NCBI GenBank assembly: GCA_020086605.1
Contig: JACBWW010000069.1
Span: 1,877,947-1,941,946, forward strand
From: Lanius collurio
Lineage: Eukaryota; Chordata; Aves; Passeriformes; Laniidae
Reading direction: 5' to 3'
Length of the DNA: 64,000 nucleotides
In this document: positions 23,209 to 35,110 of the stretch, piece after piece
How the letters are laid out: the number at the start of each line of letters is the position of its first letter
Numbering within the stretch: the first letter of the stretch is position 1
Made by a program: the position numbers and the translations under genes
The notes under the pieces: model-generated
Seen by the model: only the letters and a program-made list of their open reading frames with translations
The model's database searches: none
What the model was told of the DNA's origin: nothing

Positions 23209-25621
23209 TTAGAAAGGCACCAAGAGGTGCTGCCACAGCCACTCCAGGTCATGGGAGCTGCTTGGGCACCTAAAGCCAAAAAAAATTCACATTTCCCAGA
23301 GGAAGGCACGAGCTAACAGGAGGGCAGGCTTGAGTTCTGGCTTTTCCCTGCTCAGCCCTTGGCTTTTTGATTTCCTCTTTCCTGTGCAGAGAATAGGAGC
23401 TGTGGGGCTACCTGGCCCTGCCTGAAGCTATTTGAGATTTTTCTTTAAAAAATGTGGCTTTTGACTAAGTGGTTTTATCCTCTCCTTGCAAGCAGATAAT
23501 AAATGTGTCTCCCTTTTCAGGGGGAATGCTCTCTGCAGAATTCAGTGTCTTCCTTCAGGTGTCTGTTCTTCCTTCATCCTCTGGGTACTCCCAGGAGTGT
23601 TGTCCTTTTGGCAGGATCTGTTTTCTCCCTTCCCACCCTTCCCATCAGGATACACCACACCAGCCCTGGAGTCCTCTGGCTGCGCCCTCGGTGTCAAGAT
23701 CCTCCCACCTTTTCCTTGGCTGGGGAGAGCTGTGCTGGCAGGGAGAGCCGGCCCCTCCTCGGGAGCAGAGCCAGGAGGGTCACTCTGAGCCAGATCAGGA
23801 GCGTTTGGGGATTTGAGTGCTTGTAACCGAGTGTGTCTAGACAGCCAGGAGCCTCCAGTGCAGGGAACAGTGAGTTTTCCAGGCAGTCCCTGGAGTACCA
23901 GGGGAAATCTTTCCTTCCCAGCACACGTGTGGGAGAGATGTTGGTGCACACTGTAGAAATCCGCAGGATCCCAAGCTCGTGAGTGATGACAGTGAACTCC
24001 TCTCCTTCCCACTGTGACATTCCTCAGGCAAGGATGTTCCTGTGCCCAGTGAGTGCAGAAAAGACTTGGACATGTGTGGAGCAGCAAGAACCTGAACCTG
24101 AGAAGCTCCAGGTTTGATCTGTCCATGCAAAATCCAGCTCAGGTCCGTTATGTCCCACCTAAGGGCTTATTGCAAGCCTGAGATTTCCAGCATGTGGAAG
24201 CACACAAATATCCAAACCTCTTTTTTTTCACTTGGATAGGATTTTCAGGCAGAGGAAGAGGAGCTTCCTATTTACATTTAAATAATTCAAAGCCCCCAGT
24301 CAAGGGGCAGCATCTACAGCATCACTGTCGGGGTGTAACATGTCTTCATCCTAAAAATGATCCCATCCAGCTCCCAGGGAAGGTAATTTTTATTGGTCTT
24401 TGCTCAAAAATGCAAAGCTCCACTTCTGCAGATTGCTTTAAATAGAAAAACTTCGGATCTGGATAAAGTTTTCCCAACTCAGAAAACTTCCACCAGTTTG
24501 GTGGGAGTAAATTCCACAGTGAGCATCATCCCTCCTCCATCAGGTTCCAAACACAAATATTGGGAGTGGTTGGTTCTGCAGCAGCTCACCGCACTTTTAC
24601 CTGTATCTCAAAGAACAAAATCGATAAAAATACCCAAAAACATCCTTGAAGTGGCACTTGCAGAAAAAATTCAGGAGTTCAATGACTCCCCAGTGGTTCT
24701 GGTTACTGGAGACATCACAAGTGCCAACAAACACACCAGAAATTCCCTCAAAAGCCCAAAGTCTTTTCAAGTGACTCAGGATGCCAGACACTGCAGATAT
24801 GGAGGATTTGGCATATTTTGTATTCAAGGTCTGCAATTAATAAACAGGAGCCTGGGCAGACTGAGAGCCTCGGCCCCAGCTCAGCCCACTTGAGCCTGTG
24901 CCCTGCTGCAGGGGGGGATGGAGCTGCTGCACTTCACTGCTCTGGGCCTGCCTTTTTTTAAGGAAAGTTGTTGGAAACTGGGGCTTTGGCAGTTCTGAGA
25001 AGCTCAGCTGTGTTTAGCCTGGGGGAAAAAAGCACCGTCAATGTCTCCATGAGCAAGGATCAAAGCAGCCAGGTCCTGCCCTTCTGAACTGGTGACATGA
25101 TCACACTGATGGATTTCTCTGGCACAACCCAGACATCTTGGGTTGGAAGCAAATAAATCCACAGTGGGGGAGCAAAGCATCTGATGGGTGCTGCAGCCCA
25201 GGGCTCACGCTGGAGTCCTGCTCTAAGCACAGGTTTCCTTTGGGACCCTCACCTGCAGAGCACCTGGCAGCCCTTAAAAACAGCTCCCAGCCCTGGGGCT
25301 TGTTTAAAAGCTTTCAGCAGGGATGGGATGAGGGCTGAGCTCTCACATCTTCACTGCTTGTGGAGCAGTGGCAGGGGCAGCTTGTGTCTCCCACAAGTTG
25401 AGCTGTCAGTATGGGCTTTTTTTTCCCACCGGAATCAGCAGTTTCTGCTGTGATTTTGTTCCTCTTGACAGAGAATCACTGAAGGATTATGCACAGGTTT
25501 GAGTTGCCTCCTGCTTCTCACTCCTGAGGAGTGTGCTGCTAGCGTGTCTCATTAACTACCCTGGGCACACGAGTGCATTATTAATTAGTGCTGGCAGGTG
25601 AAGGAAAATGAGGCATCAGAA

Positions 25622-25790
25622 GTTCATAGAATGGTTTGGGTTGGACGAGATATTAAAGCTCATCTCATTCCAATCCCCTGCCATGGGCAGGGACACCTTC
25701 TGCTATCCCAGGTTGCTCCAAGCCCCATCCAACCTGGCCTTGGACACTTCCAGGGATCCAGGGGCAGCCACAGCTTCTGTGTGCTGTGCC
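25622..25790 (-). mobile_element. CR1 LINE 3'-end fragment
   Basis: 'tcatagaatggtttgggttgg' followed by 'ccatgggcagggacacc' and the 'gcagccacagcttct' block. About 165 bases, 5'-truncated. Confidence 0.9.
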
Positions 25791-26630
25791 TGTGTCTCCC
25801 CACCAACACAGCCAAGCCACTGCAAATCTTCTTTCCCTTAAGCAGGATGAGATCCTTATGGTTCTTTCCACATGGCTTTTTCTCTGCCCTTTCGACACTT
25901 TTGGTGCTTTTCCTGTGCCTTTTCAGGTTCCCTTTCTGGATCTGGGCATTTGGCTTTCCTGCTGAGCTCCTTAGTGGGACATTGTGGTGTAAGGTCACCT
26001 TGCAACGCTCCTGTTCCCACACGACAGCTGGGAGGTGATGGGAGTTGCTGGTTTTGCTGAGCCAAGCTGAACCTGGTGGGATTGAGGCTCCCCTGGCTGC
26101 AGACCCCCACTTAATGGGGCTGGAATCCCCTCCACATGCCAAATTCCCCCTCCTGCCATCAGTCCTGTTCCCTTAGGGAATTGCTGAGGTTGGAAAACAT
26201 CTCTAAGATCGGGTCTTAACAATTTTGCAGTGCTGCTTTCCAATGTCAGGGCATTTAAATCCAAAATCCTCCTGGAATTCCTTTCTGGAGTTCCCTGCTG
26301 TTGGTAAAGCCAAGCATTAGCTCATGAGGAAGAAGAACACTCGTGTTTGGTGGTTATTCCCACACATCCTCCCAGTGGAAGCAGTTGTTTTTGCATTTCC
26401 TTGTCATTTGGGCTGAACCCTGGAAAAATACCTGCGTTTTTCCACTGGGGACAGACCTCTACTGGGAAGTAGCCACCATTTGGTGGGTAATTCCTTTAGC
26501 CTTGTGTGATCCAGGATATACACTAAACCATCTTTGTAATTTTCCAGGACTTCCCTACTATCCACATTAAATTAGATGTCATTAATATCACTGTGTTGGC
26601 TCTGGGAGGTATATTGCTCTGCACTCAAAA

Positions 26631-26691
26631 TTTCCCTTCCCTTCCCTTCCCTTCCCTTCCCTTCCCTTCCCTTCCCTTCCCTTCCCTTCCC
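26631..26691 (+). repeat. (CTTCC)n microsatellite
   Basis: 61 bases of pure pyrimidine made of about 12 near-perfect CTTCC/TTCCC units. It ends 23 bases before the assembly gap. Confidence 0.97.
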
Positions 26692-26714
26692 AACAATGAG
26701 CCTTCACTGTGGGA

Positions 26715-27068
26715 NNNNNNNNNNNNNNNNNNNNNNNNNNNNNNNNNNNNNNNNNNNNNNNNNNNNNNNNNNNNNNNNNNNNNNNNNNNNNNNNNNNNNN
26801 NNNNNNNNNNNNNNNNNNNNNNNNNNNNNNNNNNNNNNNNNNNNNNNNNNNNNNNNNNNNNNNNNNNNNNNNNNNNNNNNNNNNNNNNNNNNNNNNNNNN
26901 NNNNNNNNNNNNNNNNNNNNNNNNNNNNNNNNNNNNNNNNNNNNNNNNNNNNNNNNNNNNNNNNNNNNNNNNNNNNNNNNNNNNNNNNNNNNNNNNNNNN
27001 NNNNNNNNNNNNNNNNNNNNNNNNNNNNNNNNNNNNNNNNNNNNNNNNNNNNNNNNNNNNNNNNNNNN
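26715..27068. other. Assembly gap (354 N)
   Basis: A run of N. The size may be an estimate. ORFs running through it are meaningless. The adjacent CTTCC repeat suggests that the gap is an unresolved purine/pyrimidine repeat. Confidence 1.
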
Positions 27069-27908
27069 AGGGATGCGTGGGGATATCCTTGAATTCCCTC
27101 AGCCAAGGGAGCAGGAATCAGACCGGCTTTTCTTTTTCTCATCCTGGGTGGAGGATGCTGCTGTGGGAAATGAGGGTTCTCCCTGTCCCTGTTATTCAGG
27201 GGATACTGATTCATTTCTGGGCACTGGTTGGTTTCACAGGCATCCCTGTCACCTCAAAGAGCTTTTTTCTAGGATTTCACCTGCAGGTTTCTGGCCAGCT
27301 CCTGATTTTCAAGCACACCCAGATCGGGCAGAACAAAGGTACCTGGCACATGCCTCACCTTGGTCCCTGTCCCTGCGCTTGAGCACAGGACATGGACTCC
27401 CAAAGCACTCTGGATTCCAGGCAGGATTTTGGATGTGAGGGGAGATTCCTGGAGCTCCCCACCAGCTACTGTGGCATCATCACACAGGATTTTTTTTCCT
27501 CTCCTATCTGCCTTGTTTTGAGGATTAACATTTAGAGCTGTGTGAATGTATGAGAATTGCAGCTATCTTTTATTTTCATTTTTTAAAGCCTACATGGTTG
27601 CAGGGGGAAAAACAACCCCAAAGAGAACACACATCAAAAGAAAGCCATATATAGAACATTAAAAAAAAAAAATTAAGACAATTTTGAATAATAGCAATGT
27701 ATGAGTGAGATTTTTGAAAAAAATCTGCTGACTTTGAAGGCAGTCTCATGACTTATGAATATTTAGAGCTGACAGTCCTGGATACAGGCTTTTCCTTGAA
27801 CTTATTTGGAAAAGTGGTGCTAAACTCCAGTGTGTGATGAGCTCAAAGCAGCTCAGGGTGTCAGAGTTGTGTGAACTCAGTTCCTTTAGTTTTGGGGGTG
27901 AGGTTTGA

Positions 27909-28065
27909 GTCATGGAGTTACAGAATGCTTTGGGTTGGAAGGGACCTTAAAGATCATCCAATTCCACTATTCCAGGTTGCTCCAAGCCCCATCCAACCTG
28001 GCCTTGGACACTTACAAGGATGAGACCTCCACAACTTCTCTGGGCAACCTCTCCCCACCCAGAGG
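27909..28065 (-). mobile_element. CR1 LINE 3'-end fragment with small internal deletion
   Basis: 'tcatggagttacagaatgc' then 'tttgggttggaagggacc'. The 'ccatgggcagggacacc' block is absent (the text jumps from 'attccac' to 'tattccaggttgctcc'). Confidence 0.85.
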
Positions 28066-28274
28066 CACTGAAGTTTTGGGAAGCAGCCCACCGTAGGAAA
28101 CCTCATCCTCTGAGCATTTTGGATTATGGTCCTGAGATTAGAAAGGGAACTGGGGCTGGTTTAGCCTCCTGCATCCTTATCTGCCTCAGGAGACTCGCAT
28201 GGTCTTCCTAAAATGCTGTGAGATGTGAGGAAACAGCAATTTGGGGTACACTTCCCCTTTGGAGCATGAGGGAA

Positions 28275-28396
28275 TCAGAATCCCAGAATGGTTTCAGTTG
28301 GAAGGTCCCTTCAAGATCATTTATTTCCAACCCTTAGCCATGGGCAGGGACATCTTCCACTAGAACAGGTTACTCCAAGCCCCATCCAGCCTGATG
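28275..28396 (-). mobile_element. CR1 LINE 3'-end fragment
   Basis: 'agaatcccagaatggtttcag' then 'ccatgggcagggacatc' and 'ctccaagccccatccagcc'. About 120 bases. Confidence 0.85.
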
Positions 28397-29021
28397 GGGG
28401 AAGGATGCTGCTGCTGCTTCCAAATGATTTGGTGTTTTGGAGACTCAAGGCTGCAGGCAGAGCTTAATAAAAAGGCAGGACCAAAGGAAATTATTGATGA
28501 ACTGGCTGGATTTCCCTGTTTCCTTGTGTACGTCCAGTTTTTGGGTCTGACATGTGCCCTGTGGGATACAGCTGTGGGATTTATCCACGTGTGTGGTGTT
28601 TGCCATGGGAACCCATCAAATTTAAGCTGCAGGTGGGAATCCCCAGACTCAGCACCGTGAAATGCTGCAGGACCCTCAGAGAATCAAAGCTTGGCCAGAG
28701 CCACCTCAGTACCCGTAAGCAACACTCAGCCTCAATCTGGGCACCCCCAGCCCTGCAGATCTCCTTGTCCCAGGCAGAAAGGGATGCACCAGTTATTTCC
28801 ATCAGGGATTTCCTGCTTTCCTCCCCTCTGCAAAGCCACTTTGCCCCCACATCCAGGTCTGTGCCCCAGCCAGGCTGTAACTCATGGCAGAGCATCAGCT
28901 CGATGAAAGCAGTGGCCAAACCCATGGAGCTCTCAGCAGGTGTTCAGTCCTGCAGTTTTCAGCACTGTGTGGACACAGGTGATGCTCTCTCTGTCTGGCA
29001 CCAGCCAACACACTGGAAAAT

Positions 29022-29142
29022 GTCATGGAATCACAGAATGGCTTGGCTTGGAAGGGACCTTAAAGTTCATCTCCTTCCAAACCCCCTGCCATGGGCAGGG
29101 ACACCTTCTGCTATCCCAGGTTGCTCAAACCCCCTCCCAAAA
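29022..29142 (-). mobile_element. CR1 LINE 3'-end fragment
   Basis: 'gtcatggaatcacagaatgg', 'cttggcttggaagggacc' and 'ccatgggcagggacacc'. About 120 bases. Third antisense copy within 1.3 kb. Confidence 0.88.
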
Positions 29143-30954
29143 ACAATCTGGAGGGTTTTTCCTGGTGATTTTGGCAAGATAAAAAGTGGAGCTGAGCAGA
29201 TAATGAGCCAAAGGTGCAGCTCGAGGCCTTGGTGTTGGTTTTGTGATAAAGGTCCTGGGGTGCTGCACGAGGTCTCTACTCCCAGGGAAGTACTGCTGTA
29301 ATAAAGGGATTATACGTTTTTCCAGATGTATTTAGGGTTAGGAGGCTAAGAGGAAATTCCTAGCTGAATTCCTGTCTGTGGGATAATGCTCTTTCCATGA
29401 TCCTCCCTGCCAAGAATCACTTAATTGTGAGTAATTAAAAAAAAAATTACCCAATCTATGGCAGGGCTTTGGTTTGGCTCAAAAATGCTGAGGGATTTGG
29501 GGACAGGAAAATCGAATAAGGGAATAAACAACAAAAAAATATGAACTGAGTGACCTTCCATGCAGATGGGGCCCGGCAAAGAGGGGGATGCTGGAGAAAA
29601 AGGGACGTAGGGGAGAGAGGAGATGCTGCTTATCAGGCCAGGGATTTTGGCTGCAGGCAGAATGTCCCATGCTTGCTATGGAGCCAGGGATGCTGTTTGG
29701 TTCCTTACAAAAACACAGCTCCTCCTTGCCAGAAGAGTTGCTAATTCTATCATTTCCCTCTTTGTCCTCCCTGCCAGACAAAATAATAATAATTAAAAAA
29801 AAAAAAATCTGTGTTTTCTGCAGGGATTTGGGATCGCTGTGATGGACCAGGGGCTGTTGGCTCACTGGTGTGTGTAAAGATGAGACTTTCCCAGGAAAAC
29901 CTGATGTGTTTGGACAGGGGCTGGCTCTCAGATGAGGTGAAAAATCTGAACCCTGAAACATTTGTGGTCAAAATCTGGGGGGATTCATTAATTTTCCCCT
30001 TGCCTGCCAGGGATTTGATTATGGACCCTCCAAAATGTAACACTTAAAGCAGCAAAATGATTCCAACTTGTAACTTTATCCCTGAGAAACCAAAAGTTTT
30101 GCTCAAGCCTCATCTTGTATAAAACAGCAGAGGGAACTTTTGAGATGTACATCCCTCAGCTGTGTCCCACCAAGGAAAGATTGGATAGTTTGAAAAGTGG
30201 GGTTGAAAATGCCCTTTGCTGATTATTTGCCCTGGAGATGGGCATCAAATGGTTTTGTCCTGAAAGTGCTTTGAAATCACACAAAGATCTGGAGTTGTTG
30301 CACACCTGTGCTGGGTTTTGGGGATGGACTCCCTCATCCCTGGGGCAGCCTGGTGTATTCAGAGATGCTTTAGTGAAGCATAAACCAAAGTGGGATTTTC
30401 CTGTGGTCCATCCATGCTTATCCTGTAACTCAGAGACCCTGGCACCAAGGGGCCAGGGAGGGTTGGCACAGGGACATTTAACACTTCCAGGGCTGTGGAT
30501 TTAAGCTCCTGGCAATAATTTCTCCTGCTTTCATTTGAGATGGGTGCCTGGAGCCCTGGGCATGGGTGGATTTGTACCTGGAGGGGTTGGATGTGTTGCA
30601 ATGAGATACACGTGGATATTGTGCACATTGAGCCTGTTCAGGGCAAACTGCTGGGCTGAGGGCTTTAGAAACACTCCTGGCATTGTCAGAAGAGGTGAGA
30701 GCTGAAATTGATGGAGGGAAAATATGATGCTGAGGGAAATGGGTGGGGGAGGATGGAAGAGGAGGGACATTTAGGTTATGATAACCACGAGGGCAATAAA
30801 GCAAATGTGAGGCTGGGAGGAGCCTGTGTCTGTAATCTCCTTCCCCAGGTGTTGATGCATCCATCTGGTTCTGTGGCTTGGATTCTGTCCAGCCAAGGGG
30901 AAAGGTGAGGAGGGGGCAATAAAAAGTGCTTGCATTGATTGCATCTCTCCAAAC

Positions 30955-31142
30955 TCAGAGTTTAGGGTTTGAGTTGGAAGAGACATTAAAGTTCATCTCA
31001 TTCCAGCCCCTGCCATGGGCAGGGACACCTTCCACTGTCCCAGGTTGCTCCAAGCCCCATCCAACCTGGCCTTGGACACTTCCAGGGATGGGGTAGCCAC
31101 AGCTTCTCTGTGCCAGGGACTCCCCACCCTCAAAGGGAAGAA
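30955..31142 (-). mobile_element. CR1 LINE 3'-end fragment
   Basis: 'gggtttgagttggaagagac' followed by the 'ccatgggcagggacacc', 'ggccttggacacttcc' and 'tagccacagcttctctg' blocks. The terminal octamer region is eroded. Confidence 0.88.
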
Positions 31143-31317
31143 TTTTTGTGGTTGATGCAAGGTACTCACTGTTCCTGTTTAATTAAAACTCGGGCAGAGG
31201 TGGGATTACAAGCAGCCAGGCTGGGATGGACTGGGATCACCGGGTGGGCCAGATGTGCCTCTCTGCCTGGCACCGAGGGGACAGGACCTCCTTGCACCCA
31301 CTGAATTTGTGTGGTCA

Positions 31318-31379
31318 GAGGTTGAACTCAATGATCCTGGAGGTCTTTTCCAACCTGAGTGATCCTGTGATTCTGTGAA
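31318..31379 (+). mobile_element. CR1 LINE 3' terminus
   Basis: 'gaggttgaactcaatgatcc' then 'aggtcttttccaacctgag' and 'gatcctgtgattctgtgaa'. This is the sense 3' end of CR1 with its ATTCTRTG-type octamer repeats. About 60 bases. Confidence 0.8.
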
Positions 31380-33465
31380 GTGGGGGGTGGACCTGGGAGG
31401 GATGCCCAGATCTTGGAGCAGTACATGGCCAGTAGATCCCTCCTCTTTGATCAAACCAGATGCCAAGGCAGAGAAATGTGGACAAAGCCAAGGTTTTGGT
31501 GGCCTGAAGCGACCCACTGGTTGCAGTCTGTCCCAACCAGGAGCATCCTCTCAGAGCCTGGTTCAGCACTGCCCATCGTCTCTCTGGGACGATTTGGAAC
31601 AGCAGATTATATCCTCACTCCCTGGCTGTAAAACCCTTCTAAACCTTTTGTAAAAAGCCTGGAGGTTCTGACAATGCGTTCCTCATGAAAAAAGCCACAG
31701 CAACTGTCTGGAGCAGGCCTGGCTGTGATCTCGAGCTGCCTGGGAGAGAGCCGCCAGCAGACGGATGCCTGCGGAATAATAAGGACTCCGGTGGCTGTGG
31801 AGGACAGGACAATATATTTCTGCAGGGCAGTAAAACCCACTCAGTGCCAGGCTCTGGCAGGAGCTGGGGCTCTGATCTGCTCCTTCCCCATTTCCAGGAA
31901 CAGTTTTCCATGAATTCAGCCCTGTGCTTGGCACAGAACATTCCTGACATCCCATCCTCGAGGTGATGCTGAGCAGGAGCTCGCCTGGACCCAGCGGGTT
32001 TTGGGGACCTGTGGAAAGAGGATTCACCTCAGGGTGCTCAATTTGTGTTTAATCCCTCCCACCCCCCTCCCCTAAATCATGGAGGAAGGGTTTATATGTG
32101 GCTGTTATGGAGAGGGATGCGGGAATTTATCACGCTCCAACTGCTGCCAGTGAATATTCAGACAGGGCTCTGAGCGGTGAAGGATTTCTGGATTTATGGG
32201 AGACGGAGCACAAATGTAAGGTAGGAGTCAGCTGGGGATATTCCCGGATCAAGCAGTTTAACCTGAAGGACTGAAGGCTCTTAGGGCTGGTGCAGGGGCA
32301 TGGGGAATGCCATGAGGGATGGCCAGACACTCCCTCCCCTCTTGGGGCCAGGGAGGGCATGTCCACAGGAAAAGCAAAATTTTCTGCTTCCAGGCAGCTG
32401 CACTGGAGAGAAGGGGAGAGATGTACAGATTTTGGGGGTGGGATTTGATGCCCAGCACCCCAACCCTGAGCAACACTGGCTGGAGGTGCAGAACAGGAGC
32501 AGAGGGCACCTGCATTTCCCTGTGGCCATGCCACTGGCAGCGCTCTGGGTCCTCTGCTCCATCCCCTCCCACCAAAGCAGCAGCCCAGTTGTGAGCCCAG
32601 CTGGGTTTTTGCAGCTGGGGAGAGAGGCTGAGCTTACTTTAAACTCAACAGAGGCTGTTCTCACCCAGGATTAACCTTTTCCCTGACCACACTGAAATCC
32701 TGGTGCGCTGCTTTCAGTGCTGGTGGGGATTCCCTGCAGCAACCCCAGCTCTGCACCTTGTCCCCAAACTGCGCATGAGTCCTGCACCCAAATCCTGCCT
32801 TCCTGGCTGATTTTCCATTTTAATCTCTTGTACTCTCAGTATCTTTGAGTCTTCACTGGCTTGGAGATGTCTTTTTTTAAATTCTCTCTCTCTCTTACCC
32901 TTCACGCTGCCATCAGCTTTCTGACACAGGGGTTTTATTGGAATAAAAGCAGATTTTTATCTCCCAAGCCTGTTTATTAAACTCTTCCCCTTCTTTCACA
33001 GCGAGCTACCACCCACCCTCCCGGACGTTTGTCGATTCAAATCAGGTTTAATCAACTCACAATATTGGACACAGTAAAATTGGATTTTTGAAAGCCCAAT
33101 AAAGTCCTGCCACTGCTCTGTGCTGTAGCTTGAGGAGCTCAGATTTCATCACATCGTGTCGGCAGCCACAAGGAACAGCCCATGAGAAACTCATCTGCTG
33201 GGAGCAGCAAGCTGCTAAAAATGGATGGAGCCTCTCCCAAAGAAATATTGACTATTAGTATTCCTATTAACATTCTGCTGTCAGAAATGACCAGTGGTAA
33301 TAAATATGGTTGTGTCTTTTCATCCCTCTGCCCATTCATCACTGTCTGCCTGAGCTTCCCTCCCTGCCCAGCCTGCTCCCCATTGTGCACATGACCCCTC
33401 ACTTGCCCCCATTTCTCTGCCCAGGAGGAGCTGTTTGCCCTCATGTTATGTCCTTTTCTATAATA

Positions 33466-33500
33466 ATAATTTTTATTTTTATATTTTTATTTTTATTTTA
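33466..33500 (+). repeat. (TTTTTA)n-like AT tract
   Basis: 'aataataattttta' then repeated TTTTTA/TTTTA units up to the CR1 start at 33502. Confidence 0.85.
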
Positions 33501-33501
33501 C

Positions 33502-33806
33502 AATTTGGGTTGGAAGAGACCTCAAAGCCCATCTCATTCCACCCCCTGCCATGGGCAGGGACACCTTCCACTGTCCCAGGTTGCTCCAAGTCCCATCCAA
33601 CCTGGTCTTGGACAGTGCCAGGGATGGGGCAGCCACAGCTTCTCTGGGCACCCTGTCCCAGGGCCTCCCCACCCTCACAGAAAGGAATTCCTTCCCAATA
33701 CCCCATCCAACCCCGCCCTTTGGAAGTGGGAAGCCATTCCCCCTTGTCCTGTCCCTCCATCCCTTTTCCAAAATCCCTCTCCAGCTCTCCTGGAGCCCCT
33801 GGGAAT
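33502..33806 (-). mobile_element. CR1 LINE 3' fragment joined to a TTTTA tract
   Basis: 'aatttgggttggaagagacc' through 'ccatgggcagggacacc', 'gcagccacagcttctctggg' and 'gtggga agccattcccc' to 'ctccagctctcctggagccc'. Instead of the normal octamer end it abuts a TTTTA/TTTTTA-rich run at 33466-33500. Confidence 0.9.
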
Positions 33807-34269
33807 GGAGGCTGCAGACCCTGATATTCACCTGTGGATTCCAAAATCTCCACAAGAGCTTTTGTGAGTCTATGCCCGTGGAACAAAACCTTTGGGGGAC
33901 TTTGGGCTGGGGATTCAGCATCACTGGTGCATTTAGCTGTGGGTCCCATCCCTATCCCAACATTCCCATAAAGCCGTGGCCAAAAGGACCAGCTTGCTGC
34001 TCTGAAGGAATTAAATGAGCAGTGGATGTCTCAGCTGCTGAAAAGCAACATTTCAGTGGCTGGGAATGAATGGTGGCCGGCCACTTTGGGGTAAAAAATA
34101 CCATAAAGGCAAAGCAGGTTGTGTGGGCCTTTTGGGATGGGATGGGCTTTGCTGGGCAGAGTACAGCGCACTTAGACCTCCTGTGGTCCCAACCAAGCAG
34201 GAACAGTTTAAATTTTAATAAAGAAGAAGCACTAAATCCCATTTTTAAAGTATGTTTTGAATGGCTGAA

Positions 34270-34760
34270 TCATAAATTAAGGTCAAAATACAATTTCTAA
34301 ATTCTCAAGCTATGATGTAGAATTAGCTTTATTGATCTTCTCCATGATTTGTAGGAGCTCCCATCATTGTTTGGACAGTTTTATCCTGGAGTAATAGACT
34401 TCCTTTTGGATAATTACAGTTCCTACATTAAATTTCAATCTTCTGTCACACTTAGATGATCACACTTAGATTCTGTTTCTTTCTTTAGTCGTACATACTC
34501 AGTAAACTCTGGATAACAGCATTAATTGTTTTAACACTGGAGTTTCAAGGCCTACTGAGGCAAGTTCGGGGGTTAATCATGCAAAAAAACCTTTAATCTT
34601 CAACATCAGTGGCAACAATTATTTTATAAGAAATGAACACCTATTTTAGGGAAAGAAAAATCCAAAGAGGTGATGTTGATCCATCACAGAAGATATTTAA
34701 AGCTGGTAGGTTGAACATGTCCCATTTCAATGTGTACCTGCGTCTCACCCTAGGTCATGG
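34270..34760. promoter_or_regulatory. Candidate conserved noncoding element
   Basis: AT-rich, repeat-free block with 'gtagaattagctttattg', 'ggataattacagttcc', 'gcattaattgttttaac' and 'gggttaatcatgc'. It contrasts with the GC-rich, CR1-rich sequence before it. Confidence 0.33.
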
Positions 34761-34819
34761 ATGGGATGCCAGCAAAAGTGTCACCTCTTCCCTCTCCCAG
34801 CCCAGCACCGTGGGTGTTT

Positions 34820-35110
34820 GAGGCTGTTAATTAACCTTTACCAGAGTATGAAAACAAATTCTCCCTCCAGAGCAAGCATAGGAAGGTGCTTTATGGCTGA
34901 AGCTGCAGCCACCGCCGTGTCAGGGATATCTCTGCATCTCCCAGCCTGGAGTGATCTCTCCCTCCAGTGCCCGGTCATTAAAAGGAAATTAATTTCACCA
35001 GGCACTGACGTAAGTAAACTCTCAGATTCCTGCTCTGTTATGACTGTTAACCAGCTAGATCTCACTTTAATAGCTTATTTAAAGCACTGGGCTCCTGACA
35101 GGCCGGGTGA
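34820..35110. promoter_or_regulatory. Candidate conserved noncoding element
   Basis: Repeat-free stretch with 'gctgttaattaacc', 'ggtcattaaaagg', 'ggaaattaatttcacc' and 'ctgacgtaag' (a CRE half-site). Function is inferred from composition only. Confidence 0.28.

Larger units (their letters stand above)
20511..26630. other. Intergenic, first part after PELI2
   Basis: Apart from three CR1 fragments (21280, 22938, 25622) I see no gene. ORFs up to 194 codons here overlap CR1 or lack domain, start and splice support. Further AATAAA hexamers at 20592 and 20801 could be alternative PELI2 ends. Confidence 0.6.
27069..33465. other. Intergenic, CR1-rich
   Basis: Five CR1 fragments (27909, 28275, 29022, 30955 minus; 31318 plus), an A run at 27660-27672 and short A tracts near 29440 and 29795. 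No coding exon was recognised. 32900-33310 is AT-richer and without recognised repeats. Confidence 0.55.

Noticed and set aside
23542..24126. 194-codon minus-strand ORF
   Set aside because: No family recognised, and three frames are open at once. No exon borders fit.
26576..27438. Long frames of 208-281 codons across the gap
   Set aside because: They are created by the N run, which contains no stops, and by the CTTCC repeat.
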